From Saprospiraceae bacterium (GTDB lineage Bacteria; Bacteroidota; Bacteroidia; Chitinophagales; Saprospiraceae), in the NCBI GenBank assembly GCA_030729925.1, contig JANQWK010000016.1:62001-126000 (forward strand): DNA of 64,000 nucleotides, read 5' to 3'. The translations under genes were made by a program, and so were the position numbers. The notes under the pieces were generated by a model. It saw only the letters and a program-made list of their open reading frames with translations. It was not told the origin of the DNA and ran no database searches. The stretch's first letter is position 1. Every line of letters begins with the position of its first letter. Of this stretch, positions 51,702-60,201 are shown piece by piece.

Positions 51702-52580
51702 ATGAAATCAATAAAGCATTTCTTTGTTATTTTACTGGTGGCTGTTCTGTTTGAGTCTTGCTCACCGCCAAATAAAAATTTTGCAGGCAGCGAGTACATG
51801 CCTGATATGGGACACTCTGTTGCATACGAGGCTAATGTATTCACCTATTATTATTACAATACCTGGGATAGCATGAGTACGTTCCGGCTCAAGGATTTGT
51901 CCATGGTGCGACCCCCTGTTGCAGGAACGGTGCCACGTGGATATGCGGGTATTTACTTTGCGGGTGATGCCGCTGCTCAGCAGGATATGACTCGGACTTT
52001 GAGGGGAGGAGATGCTGTAAACAGCATTGCCGTTCCTGTAAATGGTCATGTTCCGTATTATTATGACAACACAGAAGAGGAGCGTTTGCGCGCAACGGCG
52101 GAGGTGATCAATAATCCTTTCCCGATCAGTGCAGCAGATATGGCGAGGGGTAAGGAGTTATATACCACTTTCTGTGCCATTTGTCATGGCGACAAGGGCG
52201 ACGGAAACGGCTATTTGGTGAGTGAAGAAAATCCGAATGCCAAATATCCGGTTGTTCCGGCTAATTTTTTGACAGATGAGTTTGTTTCTTCCTCTAACGG
52301 TCGGTATTACCACTCGATCATGTACGGAAAGAACGTGATGGGGGCTTACAAGGATAAAATTTCTTACGAGGAGCGCTGGCAAGTGATTCATTATATCAGA
52401 AGTTTGCAGGCGAAGGACAGGGGATTGGCGTACAGTGAGGAGGAAAATACCCTTAATACTGCCTTTGGTACTCCGAAAAGCCAGATCGTAATGCCGGCGG
52501 TACCTGCAGAAGCTGAGGTATCGGATGCGGGGATGGCTGCGCACGACGATGAAGCACATACTTCTGGTAGTGGTCATTGA
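51702..52580 (+). CDS. actE: Alternative Complex III subunit E, monoheme cytochrome c lipoprotein
   Basis: The 292-residue protein carries a lipoprotein signal (FVILLVAVLFESC, Cys20) and one heme site (CAICH, about residues 158-162, in ELYTTFCAICHGDKGDGNG). YHSIMYGKNVMGAYKDKI later contains the likely Met ligand of the heme. The first about 130 residues (YEANVFTYYYYNTWDSM, RGYAGIYFAGD) are ActE-specific. A histidine-rich tail is present. It is the exit heme of the complex in known structures, so it may hand electrons to the oxidase. It lies between actD and actF. Confidence 0.92.
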   Translation: MKSIKHFFVILLVAVLFESCSPPNKNFAGSEYMPDMGHSVAYEANVFTYYYYNTWDSMSTFRLKDLSMVRPPVAGTVPRGYAGIYFAGDAAAQQDMTRTLRGGDAVNSIAVPVNGHVPYYYDNTEEERLRATAEVINNPFPISAADMARGKELYTTFCAICHGDKGDGNGYLVSEENPNAKYPVVPANFLTDEFVSSSNGRYYHSIMYGKNVMGAYKDKISYEERWQVIHYIRSLQAKDRGLAYSEEENTLNTAFGTPKSQIVMPAVPAEAEVSDAGMAAHDDEAHTSGSGH

Positions 52581-52649
52581 TAGAGAGGGGAGGCGTTTGT
52601 TTCCGAACAAAGATTAATACACTTTAGAAAAGAAAATTCAGGCTATATC

Positions 52650-53930
52650 ATGAATCAATTCACATTTACCGCCAAACAAAAAACATTCCTGTTGTCCATG
52701 ATGGGGGTGGGGCTGTTGAGTATGGTGCTTACCTTCTTTACAGATGATGCCTTGCACACTCGTTTTTGGTCAAATTACTTGCATAACGCGACCTTCTTTA
52801 CCGGGGTTGCTTTTACTTCGCTGTTTGTTCTGACTGCTTTCATCACGGCATGGTCGGGTTGGCATGTATTGGTAAAGCGCGTTTGGGAAGCGTATGCTTT
52901 GTTTTTGATCCCAGGACTTGTGTTGTTGTCCGTCTTGATCATTGGATTGTATGGCGGTTTCCATCACTTGTACCACTGGGCTGATGCGGAAGTGGTTGCT
53001 GCGGATCCTATCCTGAAGGGAAAAGCTTCATTTTTGAATAAAGGCTGGTATTCGATCGGAACTTTTGTGGTTGTGGGGGCATGGATTTTCTTTGCACTCA
53101 AACTGCGTCAGTTGTCTATCGCTGAAGAGACCATGCAAGATGCGAACTTTTCTGTGCACAAAAAAATCCGGGTTTGGTCGGCTGTATTCCTGCCGATAGC
53201 TGGTTTTTCGAGTGCGGCGATTATCTGGCAGTGGTTGATGTCTATTGATTCGCATTGGTACAGTACCATGTACGCATGGTATGCTACTGCGAGCTGGTTC
53301 GTCTCGGCCATGGCACTTACCATTATTACCCTTGCTTATCTTAAATCTTTGGGTTACTTGCAGATAGTAAGTGATCACCACTTGCACGACATCGGCAAGT
53401 TTATGTTTGCGTTCAGTATTTTCTGGACTTACCTTTGGTTCTCTCAGTATATGTTGATTTGGTATGCCAACGTGGGAGAGGAAACGGTATATTTCCAAGA
53501 GCGTTTGGACAATTATCCCGTATTGTTTTACGGCAACCTGATCCTGAATTTCGTGGCGCCTTTCTTTATCTTGATGCGCAACGATAATAAGCGAAAGTAC
53601 GGAACCCTTGTTTTTACGGCAATCATCGTACTACTTGGTCACTGGTGGGATTTCTTCTTGATGATCAAGCCGGGAGTGTACCACACTGCCCAGGAGGTAT
53701 TGGCACATTCAGCAGCACACGCCGATGAGGCAGCCCACGCTGCCGGGCATCATGCTTCCAGTTTCGCTGCGGGCTTTACCCTTCCGGGGTTGCTCGAAAT
53801 TGGAACCTTTATTGGATTTTTGGGCTTGTTCTTCTTCTTCGTATTCAGCCGCTTGACTAAAGCGTCGCTGGTTTCAACAGGTGACCCCTACTACGAAGAA
53901 AGTGTACACCACAGGGTGTGGCCTTTTTAG
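52650..53930 (+). CDS. actF: Alternative Complex III subunit F, second NrfD-like membrane subunit
   Basis: The 426-residue membrane protein is paralogous in fold to ActC, with about ten helices (MMGVGLLSMVLTFF, LFLIPGLVLLSVLIIGLYGGF, SWFVSAMALTIITLAYLKSL). The segment ADEAAHAAGHHASSF forms a hydrophilic His/Ala-rich loop before the last helix. In Alternative Complex III ActF is a proton-path candidate rather than a quinol site. Its stop is followed by 101 bp with a new promoter before coxB, so the Act genes end here as a transcription unit. Confidence 0.92.
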   Translation: MNQFTFTAKQKTFLLSMMGVGLLSMVLTFFTDDALHTRFWSNYLHNATFFTGVAFTSLFVLTAFITAWSGWHVLVKRVWEAYALFLIPGLVLLSVLIIGLYGGFHHLYHWADAEVVAADPILKGKASFLNKGWYSIGTFVVVGAWIFFALKLRQLSIAEETMQDANFSVHKKIRVWSAVFLPIAGFSSAAIIWQWLMSIDSHWYSTMYAWYATASWFVSAMALTIITLAYLKSLGYLQIVSDHHLHDIGKFMFAFSIFWTYLWFSQYMLIWYANVGEETVYFQERLDNYPVLFYGNLILNFVAPFFILMRNDNKRKYGTLVFTAIIVLLGHWWDFFLMIKPGVYHTAQEVLAHSAAHADEAAHAAGHHASSFAAGFTLPGLLEIGTFIGFLGLFFFFVFSRLTKASLVSTGDPYYEESVHHRVWPF

Positions 53931-53963
53931 AATGAGTCTAAATAAGAACAGTGAACTAAGTTT

Positions 53964-53997
53964 TTTGCGCAATTGCTTGTGCGAACAGCTATTTTTG
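53964..53997 (+). promoter_or_regulatory. Candidate promoter upstream of the oxidase genes
   Basis: TTTG (53964-53967) and TATTTTTG (53990-53997), spacer 22 bp, fit the TTTG / TAnnTTTG consensus. The coxB start is 34 bp downstream. It would allow the oxidase genes to be expressed separately from actA-F. Confidence 0.55.
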
Positions 53998-54031
53998 AAG
54001 GAAATTTTATAACCAATAGAAGAAGTAAACC

Positions 54032-55174
54032 ATGACAGCTTTAGTGGTATTTCTTTGTTTGATCTTGTTTGCCATCATTATTGTTCAGATTGGCAAAGTA
54101 ACGGAATTAGCCGCCAAGATCCGGGGAGAGGAGGAGGTACAGGACATGGCCAACAGGCGCCAGGCATCCTACTCGCTCATTTTTATGATTGTCTTTTTGG
54201 TTGCCTGTGTGGTATCGGGTGCCTACTACAAGAACTACATGCTGGGATATGGTCCGCACGAGTCGGCTTCTGAGCATGGTTCGAGCATTGACAGTCTTTT
54301 CAGTATAACCTTATTCTTTACAGGTATTGTATTTTTCATCACGCAGATTTTGTTGTTCTATTTTGCGTATAAATTTCGTGCGCAGAAGGGACGGAAAGCT
54401 GCTTACATTTCGCACAACAACACCCTGGAGTTGGTATGGACGGGTATTCCAGCCATCGTAATGGCCTATTTGGTGATTGGTGGATTGGATGTGTGGAATG
54501 AGGTGATGCCGGATGTAGGGCCGGATGATGAATTTATTGAGGTTGAGGCGACGGGATTTCAGTTTGCCTGGCAGTTGCGCTACCCCGGTCCTGATGGACA
54601 GTTGGGTACCCGTGATTTCCGAATGATCAAAGAGGGTGTCAATCCATTGGGACAAGATTGGTCGGATGTAAAGAACCACGACGACTTTTTGCCTAATGAG
54701 TTGGTATTGCCGGTGAACCAGAAAGTGAGGGTTCGAATTACTTCCCGCGACGTGTTGCACAACTTTTACCTGCCTCATTTCCGGGTGAAGATGGATGCAG
54801 TTCCGGGTATGCCTACTTATTTCATTTTTACACCTACCAAGACAACCGAGGAGTACCGCCAGCAGTTGAGCAAGTACCCTGAATATCAGGTACCGAGCCC
54901 GGCTGACAGCGAAAAGCAAATGTGGGAAACGTTTGAGTATGAGTTGGCTTGCGCGGAATTGTGCGGTAAGGGACATTATAGTATGAAAAAGTTGGTTCGC
55001 ATTGTGTCGCAGGAAGAATACGAGCAGTGGTTGAGCACGCAAAGTTCTTACTATCTGGGTAACATTAAGGGAACGGAGTATGATCCTATTCAGGAGGCTA
55101 CTACATCAGCACCTGCGCCTGTAGTGGAAGAAGCCACTCCTGTAACGGAAGAAGCTGCGGCTCCGGAGCATTAA
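54032..55174 (+). CDS. coxB: Cytochrome c oxidase subunit II (CuA protein)
   Basis: Subunit II accepts electrons at the binuclear CuA centre. The 380-residue protein has an additional helix near the N-terminus (residues 1-20), two conventional helices (about 50-68 and 95-120), the cupredoxin domain (about 170-325) and the CuA motif Cys307-ELC311-GKGHYSM, with His315 and Met318. DVLHNFYLPHFRVKMDAVPG is the other ligand loop. The C-terminus after Met318 is an alanine/glutamate-rich tail; there is no CxxCH, so this is an aa3-type rather than a caa3-type oxidase. It is placed between actF and ctaD, consistent with an ACIII-oxidase supercomplex. Confidence 0.93.
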   Translation: MTALVVFLCLILFAIIIVQIGKVTELAAKIRGEEEVQDMANRRQASYSLIFMIVFLVACVVSGAYYKNYMLGYGPHESASEHGSSIDSLFSITLFFTGIVFFITQILLFYFAYKFRAQKGRKAAYISHNNTLELVWTGIPAIVMAYLVIGGLDVWNEVMPDVGPDDEFIEVEATGFQFAWQLRYPGPDGQLGTRDFRMIKEGVNPLGQDWSDVKNHDDFLPNELVLPVNQKVRVRITSRDVLHNFYLPHFRVKMDAVPGMPTYFIFTPTKTTEEYRQQLSKYPEYQVPSPADSEKQMWETFEYELACAELCGKGHYSMKKLVRIVSQEEYEQWLSTQSSYYLGNIKGTEYDPIQEATTSAPAPVVEEATPVTEEAAAPEH

Positions 55175-55288
55175 TATGTTTGTTTCAGCAAACCTAAACT
55201 ACCTGAAGTTGTTTTTGGGTTGGTACAGGGTTTCAAAAAACAATGAAGTTTCAGTAATTTAACGGATGATATTCAAATAAACAATACA

Positions 55289-57145
55289 ATGGCGACAACA
55301 GTAAATCCAACAATCAAAGACAAAGATGATCTTCTGATTGAAGATCTGGGGTACGATGATCACTTTCATGAGCACCATGACGGGGACAAGTACCAGTCGA
55401 GCTTCATCACGACGTATATTTTTAGTCAGGATCACAAAATGATTGCCAAGCAGTTCCTGATCACAGGGATGTTCTGGGCGATTATTGGTGCGTTGATGTC
55501 TCTGGTTTTCCGTCTTCAGCTCGGATTCCCGGATGACAGTCTTGCCTGGTTGAAACCCGTTTTGGGCAAATGGATCCAGCTTAATGCTGAGACCGGCATG
55601 GGTACGCTGGCTCCAGAGTTTTACTACGCATTGGTAACGATGCACGGTACTATTATTGTATTCTTTGTATTGACGGCGGGTCTGAGTGGTACCTTCAGTA
55701 ACTTGCTGATTCCTTTGCAAGTAGGTGCCCGCGATATGGCTTCTCCGCTATTGAACATGCTTTCTTATTGGTTCTTTTTCCTTGCGGGGGTAGTGATGTT
55801 TGCCTCTTTGTTCCTAAGCACAGGACCATTTGCAGGGGGTTGGACTGCTTATCCGCCATTGAGTGCATTGCCACAGGCTTCTTCGGGATCTGGGGCAGGT
55901 ATGACGCTATGGGTGGTTAGTTTGGTGTTTTTTGTGGTATCGGTTTTGCTCGGAGGGGTAAACTACATCACCACGGTACTTAACCTGCGTACCAAGGGAA
56001 TGAGCATGTGGCGTTTGCCTTTGACCATTTGGGCATTTTTCATTACTGCCATCATTGGTCTATTGTCTTTCCCGGTATTGGTTTCCGGTTTGTTGTTGAT
56101 CATGTTTGACCGTGGACTGGGTACCAGTTTTTATTTGAGTGAAATCTTCATTGGGGGTCAAGCCCTGGATCACGTGGGTGGTAGCCCTATTCTCTACCAG
56201 CACTTGTTCTGGTTCCTTGGACACCCGGAGGTATATATTATCATCCTTCCTGCGATGGGTATTGTATCTGAAGTACTTTCTGTACATGCACGCAAGCCTA
56301 TTTTCGGGTATAAGGCCATGGTATTCTCTATTTTGGCGATTGCATTCTTGTCGTTCATCGTATGGGCGCACCACATGTTTATGTCTGGGGTAAACCCATT
56401 CATCTCTAACTTCTTCGTGGTATTTACCCTGATCATTGCGGTTCCTTCTGCGGTGAAGGTGTTTAACTGGATTGCCACCCTGTACGGAGGTAACATCCGG
56501 TTCAACTCGGCGAGTTTGTTCAGTATAGGATTTGTATCGCTGTTTATTTCCGGAGGTTTGACGGGTATCTTCTTGGGTAACTCTGCGTTGGACATCCAGT
56601 TGCACGATACTTATTTTGTAGTGGCACACTTCCACATTGTAATGGGTGTTGCGGCGTTTTTCGGGATGTTTGCCGGAATTTACCACTGGTATCCCAAGAT
56701 GTTTGGCCGTTTCATGAATGAAACACTGGGCAGAATTCATTTCTGGGGAACCATTGCAGGTTCTTACGCGATCTTCTGGCCGATGCACTATTTGGGAATG
56801 GCTGGTGTACCACGCCGGTACTACCGTTTCGATACTTTTGATTCCTTCTCTCACTTTACCGATATGAACCAGTTCATCACGATTGCAGCTATTGTGGTGT
56901 TCGCGCTACAGGTGTTGTTCGTGATTAACTTCTTCTATTCCATCTGGTATGGCAAGAAGATGACGGTTAAGAATCCATGGCAGGCTACCACATTGGAGTG
57001 GACTACGCCCATCAACGTGGGTCACGGTAACTGGGAAGGCAATATTCCTACTGTTCAGCGTTGGGCTTATGACTATGGAAAGGATGGTCATGATTTCATA
57101 TCGCAGATAGAGCCTTTGAAAGAAGGCGAGCAGACCGCGCATTAA
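55289..57145 (+). CDS. ctaD: Cytochrome c oxidase subunit I
   Basis: Subunit I holds heme a and the heme a3-CuB site, reducing O2 while pumping protons. The 618-residue protein has about 12-13 helices, preceded by a hydrophilic acidic/histidine-rich N-terminus (residues 1-45). Key segments: TMHGTIIVFFVLTAG (heme a ligand), WFLGHPEVYIIILPAMG (CuB ligand His and cross-linked Tyr), VWAHHMFMSG (two CuB histidines) and HDTYFVVAHFHIVMG (heme ligands). Those show it is an A-type heme-copper oxidase. A strong terminator follows the gene 17 bp downstream. Confidence 0.96.
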   Translation: MATTVNPTIKDKDDLLIEDLGYDDHFHEHHDGDKYQSSFITTYIFSQDHKMIAKQFLITGMFWAIIGALMSLVFRLQLGFPDDSLAWLKPVLGKWIQLNAETGMGTLAPEFYYALVTMHGTIIVFFVLTAGLSGTFSNLLIPLQVGARDMASPLLNMLSYWFFFLAGVVMFASLFLSTGPFAGGWTAYPPLSALPQASSGSGAGMTLWVVSLVFFVVSVLLGGVNYITTVLNLRTKGMSMWRLPLTIWAFFITAIIGLLSFPVLVSGLLLIMFDRGLGTSFYLSEIFIGGQALDHVGGSPILYQHLFWFLGHPEVYIIILPAMGIVSEVLSVHARKPIFGYKAMVFSILAIAFLSFIVWAHHMFMSGVNPFISNFFVVFTLIIAVPSAVKVFNWIATLYGGNIRFNSASLFSIGFVSLFISGGLTGIFLGNSALDIQLHDTYFVVAHFHIVMGVAAFFGMFAGIYHWYPKMFGRFMNETLGRIHFWGTIAGSYAIFWPMHYLGMAGVPRRYYRFDTFDSFSHFTDMNQFITIAAIVVFALQVLFVINFFYSIWYGKKMTVKNPWQATTLEWTTPINVGHGNWEGNIPTVQRWAYDYGKDGHDFISQIEPLKEGEQTAH

Positions 57146-57161
57146 TCGTTTTAGCATACAC

Positions 57162-57206
57162 AGGAGGTGTTGCGGCCGGTTTTCCGCTGGAGCAACACCT
57201 CCTTTT
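57162..57206 (+). terminator. Intrinsic terminator between ctaD and the heme O synthase gene
   Basis: A perfect 12-bp stem (AGGAGGTGTTGC / GCAACACCTCCT) with an 18-base loop, followed by TTTT, lies 17-61 bp after the ctaD stop. It could lower the expression of the genes that follow in the same direction. Confidence 0.8.
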
Positions 57207-57224
57207 GATATAAAGCAATAAGAC

Positions 57225-58130
57225 GTGTCATCTAACCCGGAAAGTGTTCAGCAAATAAAGGAGAGTCTGATCCTGCAAAAGGTATCGGACTACAAGTTGC
57301 TTGTAAAACTCCGACTAAGTTTAACGGTGGTATTTTCTTCCGTGATCGCTTATTTGATTGCACTGCCATCGGGGCCAATCAACTGGCAGGGTGCGGCATT
57401 GCTTGCCCTGGGTGGTTTTTTGGTTACGGGTGCTGCCAATGCCTTGAACCAGGTATTGGAGAAAGACTACGATCGTTTGATGAAGCGCACCGCCAATCGT
57501 CCGCTGGCAGCGGGGCGTATGTCGGTATCAGAGGCAGTACTTGCGGCCGGATTTATGAGCTTGTTCGGTATTGTGCTGCTTGCCTTGTTCAATCCTTGGG
57601 CTTCTTTTTTTGGGACTTTGGCTTTGGTGTTGTATGCATTTGTCTATACGCCATTCAAGCGCATTGGACCAGTTGCGGTATTGATTGGGGCTGTCCCCGG
57701 GGCACTGCCTGTATTGATTGGGGTAGTAGCTGTTGATGCGCAACTTTCTGCTTTAGGGCTCATTTTGTTTGGCATACAATTTTTCTGGCAGTTTCCGCAC
57801 TTTTGGGCCATTGGTTGGCTGGGGCATGAAGATTATAGCAGAGCGGGATACAAACTGTTTCCATCCGTAAACGGCGAGCCGGATTCGGCTGCCGGATTAC
57901 AATCGTTTGTCTATGCCTTGTTGTTGATGCCCTTGTGTTTTGGGCTGTACGTTATTGGCATGGGGACTTTGATTGCGGCTTTGGTGGCACTGGCACTGAC
58001 GATAGGATATGCCGTGTTTTCCTGGAATTTTTACCGTCAGGGCAGCCGCAAAAGCGCCCTTTGGTTGATGTTTTATTCTTTTGGGTATCTTCCATTGGTA
58101 TTGCTTACCTTTTTCATAGATAAAATCTAA
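57225..58130 (+). CDS. Protoheme IX farnesyltransferase (heme O synthase)
   Basis: This enzyme makes heme O from protoheme and farnesyl diphosphate, the first step to the heme A of cytochrome aa3. The 301-residue membrane protein has the UbiA-family signature NALNQVLEKDYDRLMKRTANRPL (residues 72-94, with the D-x3-D-x-like Mg-binding motif) and the second site GEPDSAAGLQSFVY. The start is a GTG at 57225, in the sequence GTGTCATCT, 19 bp after the terminator tail. Its stop is 4 bp before the following subunit III-type gene. ctaA (heme A synthase), the usual partner, is not present here. Confidence 0.93.
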   Translation: MSSNPESVQQIKESLILQKVSDYKLLVKLRLSLTVVFSSVIAYLIALPSGPINWQGAALLALGGFLVTGAANALNQVLEKDYDRLMKRTANRPLAAGRMSVSEAVLAAGFMSLFGIVLLALFNPWASFFGTLALVLYAFVYTPFKRIGPVAVLIGAVPGALPVLIGVVAVDAQLSALGLILFGIQFFWQFPHFWAIGWLGHEDYSRAGYKLFPSVNGEPDSAAGLQSFVYALLLMPLCFGLYVIGMGTLIAALVALALTIGYAVFSWNFYRQGSRKSALWLMFYSFGYLPLVLLTFFIDKI

Positions 58131-58134
58131 TTTG

Positions 58135-58710
58135 ATGGCTATTACCGTATCTGATACTACTTACACCCGCAACAAAATCCACCCCAAGAAATTTGCGCTT
58201 TGGGTAGCTTGTGGGAGTATGCTCATGATGTTTGCGGGGCTATCCAGCGCATATATGGTACGTGAAGCTGCAGGTAACTGGCTGGAGTTTCGCTTGCCCC
58301 AGGTTTTTAACCTGAGTACGATTATTATTTTGTTGAGCAGTGCCGCGCTGCATTTTTCTTTCTTTCAGTTCAAAAGGGGGAATGAGCGCAATTATAAGTT
58401 ATTTCTGGTATTGGCTTTGTTGCTGGGCTTTGGTTTTATCGTGACCCAATACCAAGGCTGGTTGGCAATGGTAGAGATGGGGGTACCCCTCAAAACAAAT
58501 CCATCCGGCGATTTCATTTACGTGATTTCGGGCATCCACGCGGCTCACGTGTTGGGTGGCATAGGAACTTTGATTGTAGCATTGATCCACGCTTTTGCCT
58601 TGCCTTTTCAGGTAACACCTGGTCGGAAGCTCCGCTTTGAGCTGACGCTTACGTTTTGGCATTTCGTGGATTTCCTTTGGATCTATTTGTTCGTATTTTT
58701 GAGCATGTAG
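58135..58710 (+). CDS. Cytochrome oxidase subunit III-type protein, short form
   Basis: The 191-residue protein has five membrane helices (ALWVACGSMLMMFAGLSSAYMV, STIIILLSSAALHFSFFQF, LFLVLALLLGFGFIVTQYQGW, GIHAAHVLGGIGTLIVALIH, LTLTFWHFVDFLWIYLFVFL). It is a subunit III family protein of heme-copper oxidases, recognisable from SSAYMVREAAGNW, SGIHAAHVLGG and FWHFVDFLWIYLF. It is shorter than classical subunit III (about 260) and has the five-helix layout of CyoC. A longer subunit III-type gene follows after 51 bp. Confidence 0.88.
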   Translation: MAITVSDTTYTRNKIHPKKFALWVACGSMLMMFAGLSSAYMVREAAGNWLEFRLPQVFNLSTIIILLSSAALHFSFFQFKRGNERNYKLFLVLALLLGFGFIVTQYQGWLAMVEMGVPLKTNPSGDFIYVISGIHAAHVLGGIGTLIVALIHAFALPFQVTPGRKLRFELTLTFWHFVDFLWIYLFVFLSM

Positions 58711-58761
58711 GTTGGTTGAGAAAGCTTAAACAAACCGAAAATATTTATTAAACTTTTACGA

Positions 58762-59634
58762 ATGGCGACAACAGAAACGCTTACCGAAAATGAAGTACAA
58801 ATGACCGAAGATTGGTCAGGTGCCGGTTCTCCCTTCCGGGCCAGCTATGGCAAGCTGATGATGTGGTACTTCTTATTATCCGATGCCTTTACTTTTGCAG
58901 GTTTCCTTATTGCTTATGGTGCCTTGCGATTCAGTTCCCCTACTTGGCCGGTTCCCGATTTTGTGTTTTCCACGCATCCGTTTGGTAGTGGACACGCGCC
59001 TTTGATCTTTGTAACGGTCATGTCTTTCCTTCTCATCATTTCGTCGGTTACGATGGTTCGTGCCGTGCAAGAGGGTCATAAGGAAAACAAAAACGGGGTT
59101 GTTTTCTGGATGTTGCTTACGATTATTGGCGGTGCGGGCTTCCTCGGCTGCCAGGCATGGGAATGGAATAACCTGATCGCGCATGAGCACATGACGGTGA
59201 CGACCAATCCTTTCGGTACGCACGTAGTGGATGGTGTTTATTTGGACGATGACCATGGTCACGCTTATGCCAATGCTTCCGAGCGGGAGACCTTCAAGAG
59301 AGGAGAGAGTTATCTGATTCACAAGGATGAGGAGAGCAGTGAGTGGATCCAGCGTCGTTTTGAGTACAAAGACGAGGAGAGTGGTCAGGCTATGATGGGT
59401 GTTCAGAATTTTGGCCCCAAGGCTTTTGGTGCACTTTTCTTCTTTATTACCGGTTTCCACGGTTTCCACGTATTTTCCGGGGTACTGTTTTTGTTGATTA
59501 TCATGATCAACGCAGCAAGTGGTTTGTATGTGGCCAGAAAAAATGGTTACGAGATGGTTGAAAAGATCGGGTTGTACTGGCACTTCGTGGACTTGGTATG
59601 GGTATTTGTATTCCTGGTATTCTATTTGTTGTAA
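58762..59634 (+). CDS. Cytochrome oxidase subunit III-type protein, long form
   Basis: The 290-residue protein carries the five conserved helices of subunit III (KLMMWYFLLSDAFTFAGFLIAYGAL, LIFVTVMSFLLIISSVTMV, WMLLTIIGGAGFLGCQAWEW, PKAFGALFFFITGFHGFHVF, and GLYWHFVDLVWVFVFLVFYLL) plus a hydrophilic insertion of about 70 residues (about 135-210, with a histidine/aspartate-rich HVVDGVYLDDDHGHAYA and KDEESSEW) between helices three and four. The inserted part is likely to face the periplasm and could contact ACIII in a supercomplex; that is inference. The short paralogue is just upstream. Confidence 0.9.
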   Translation: MATTETLTENEVQMTEDWSGAGSPFRASYGKLMMWYFLLSDAFTFAGFLIAYGALRFSSPTWPVPDFVFSTHPFGSGHAPLIFVTVMSFLLIISSVTMVRAVQEGHKENKNGVVFWMLLTIIGGAGFLGCQAWEWNNLIAHEHMTVTTNPFGTHVVDGVYLDDDHGHAYANASERETFKRGESYLIHKDEESSEWIQRRFEYKDEESGQAMMGVQNFGPKAFGALFFFITGFHGFHVFSGVLFLLIIMINAASGLYVARKNGYEMVEKIGLYWHFVDLVWVFVFLVFYLL

Positions 59635-59655
59635 AATTCGTAAATCTGAACTGAT

Positions 59656-60084
59656 ATGGGACATATGACTTATGAGCAGGCGATCAAGCGCGTTTATTAC
59701 GGTCTTTATCTGCTGGGCGCCGTTACTTTGGTCGAGGTGTTCTTTTCTCTGCTAGGGAAAGGGCACGTTATTAGCGGGCTGGAGGATGTATCCTGGATTG
59801 CCTATGCGGTGGGGTTACTTTTGATTGTTCTTTCTTTGTATAAGGCGTACTTCATCATCTTTGAGTTTATGCACATGAAGTACGAGGTGAAAGGATTGGC
59901 ACTAAGTGTACTGCTGCCTACCATGCTTCTGATTTGGGCTATTGTGGCTTTTTTCCAAGAAGGGGATTCTTGGAAAAACCGCCGGGAGTATATCAAGCAA
60001 AAGAATTCCGAGCAACCTGTACAGGCTCCTGCACAGCAGAGCAACTTAGCTCCGGATGTTTTTGTTCCTACTTTTAAGGGCTAA
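59656..60084 (+). CDS. Cytochrome oxidase subunit IV family protein
   Basis: The 142-residue protein has three membrane helices (YGLYLLGAVTLVEVFFSLLG, ISWIAYAVGLLLIVLSLY and LALSVLLPTMLLIWAIVAFF). The pattern KAYFIIFEFMHMKYEVKGLALSVLLP is the signature of the small subunit IV (CtaF/COX4-pro) proteins of aa3 and cytochrome bo oxidases. It ends the oxidase operon, 21 bp after the long subunit III-type gene; a strong terminator follows. Confidence 0.9.
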   Translation: MGHMTYEQAIKRVYYGLYLLGAVTLVEVFFSLLGKGHVISGLEDVSWIAYAVGLLLIVLSLYKAYFIIFEFMHMKYEVKGLALSVLLPTMLLIWAIVAFFQEGDSWKNRREYIKQKNSEQPVQAPAQQSNLAPDVFVPTFKG

Positions 60085-60091
60085 GCCCGGA

Positions 60092-60129
60092 GACAAAGGC
60101 GAATGACAAACATTCGCCTTTGTCTTTTT
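60092..60129 (+). terminator. Intrinsic terminator of the oxidase operon
   Basis: The 14-bp perfect stem GACAAAGGCGAATG / CATTCGCCTTTGTC encloses a five-base loop and is followed by TTTTT (60125-60129), 8 bp after the subunit IV stop codon. Confidence 0.9.
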
Positions 60130-60201
60130 AAAGTCAATTTTTTCCTTTCCTTCAACCATTGCCGTGGTTGCTTGTTCCTTCTGTAATCAAGGATTCAAAC
60201 G

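Noticed and set aside
55175-55288. Possible short hairpin (GTTTG...CAAAC) between coxB and ctaD
   Set aside because: Only 5 bp, no U-tract, no promoter box; probably a plain spacer.
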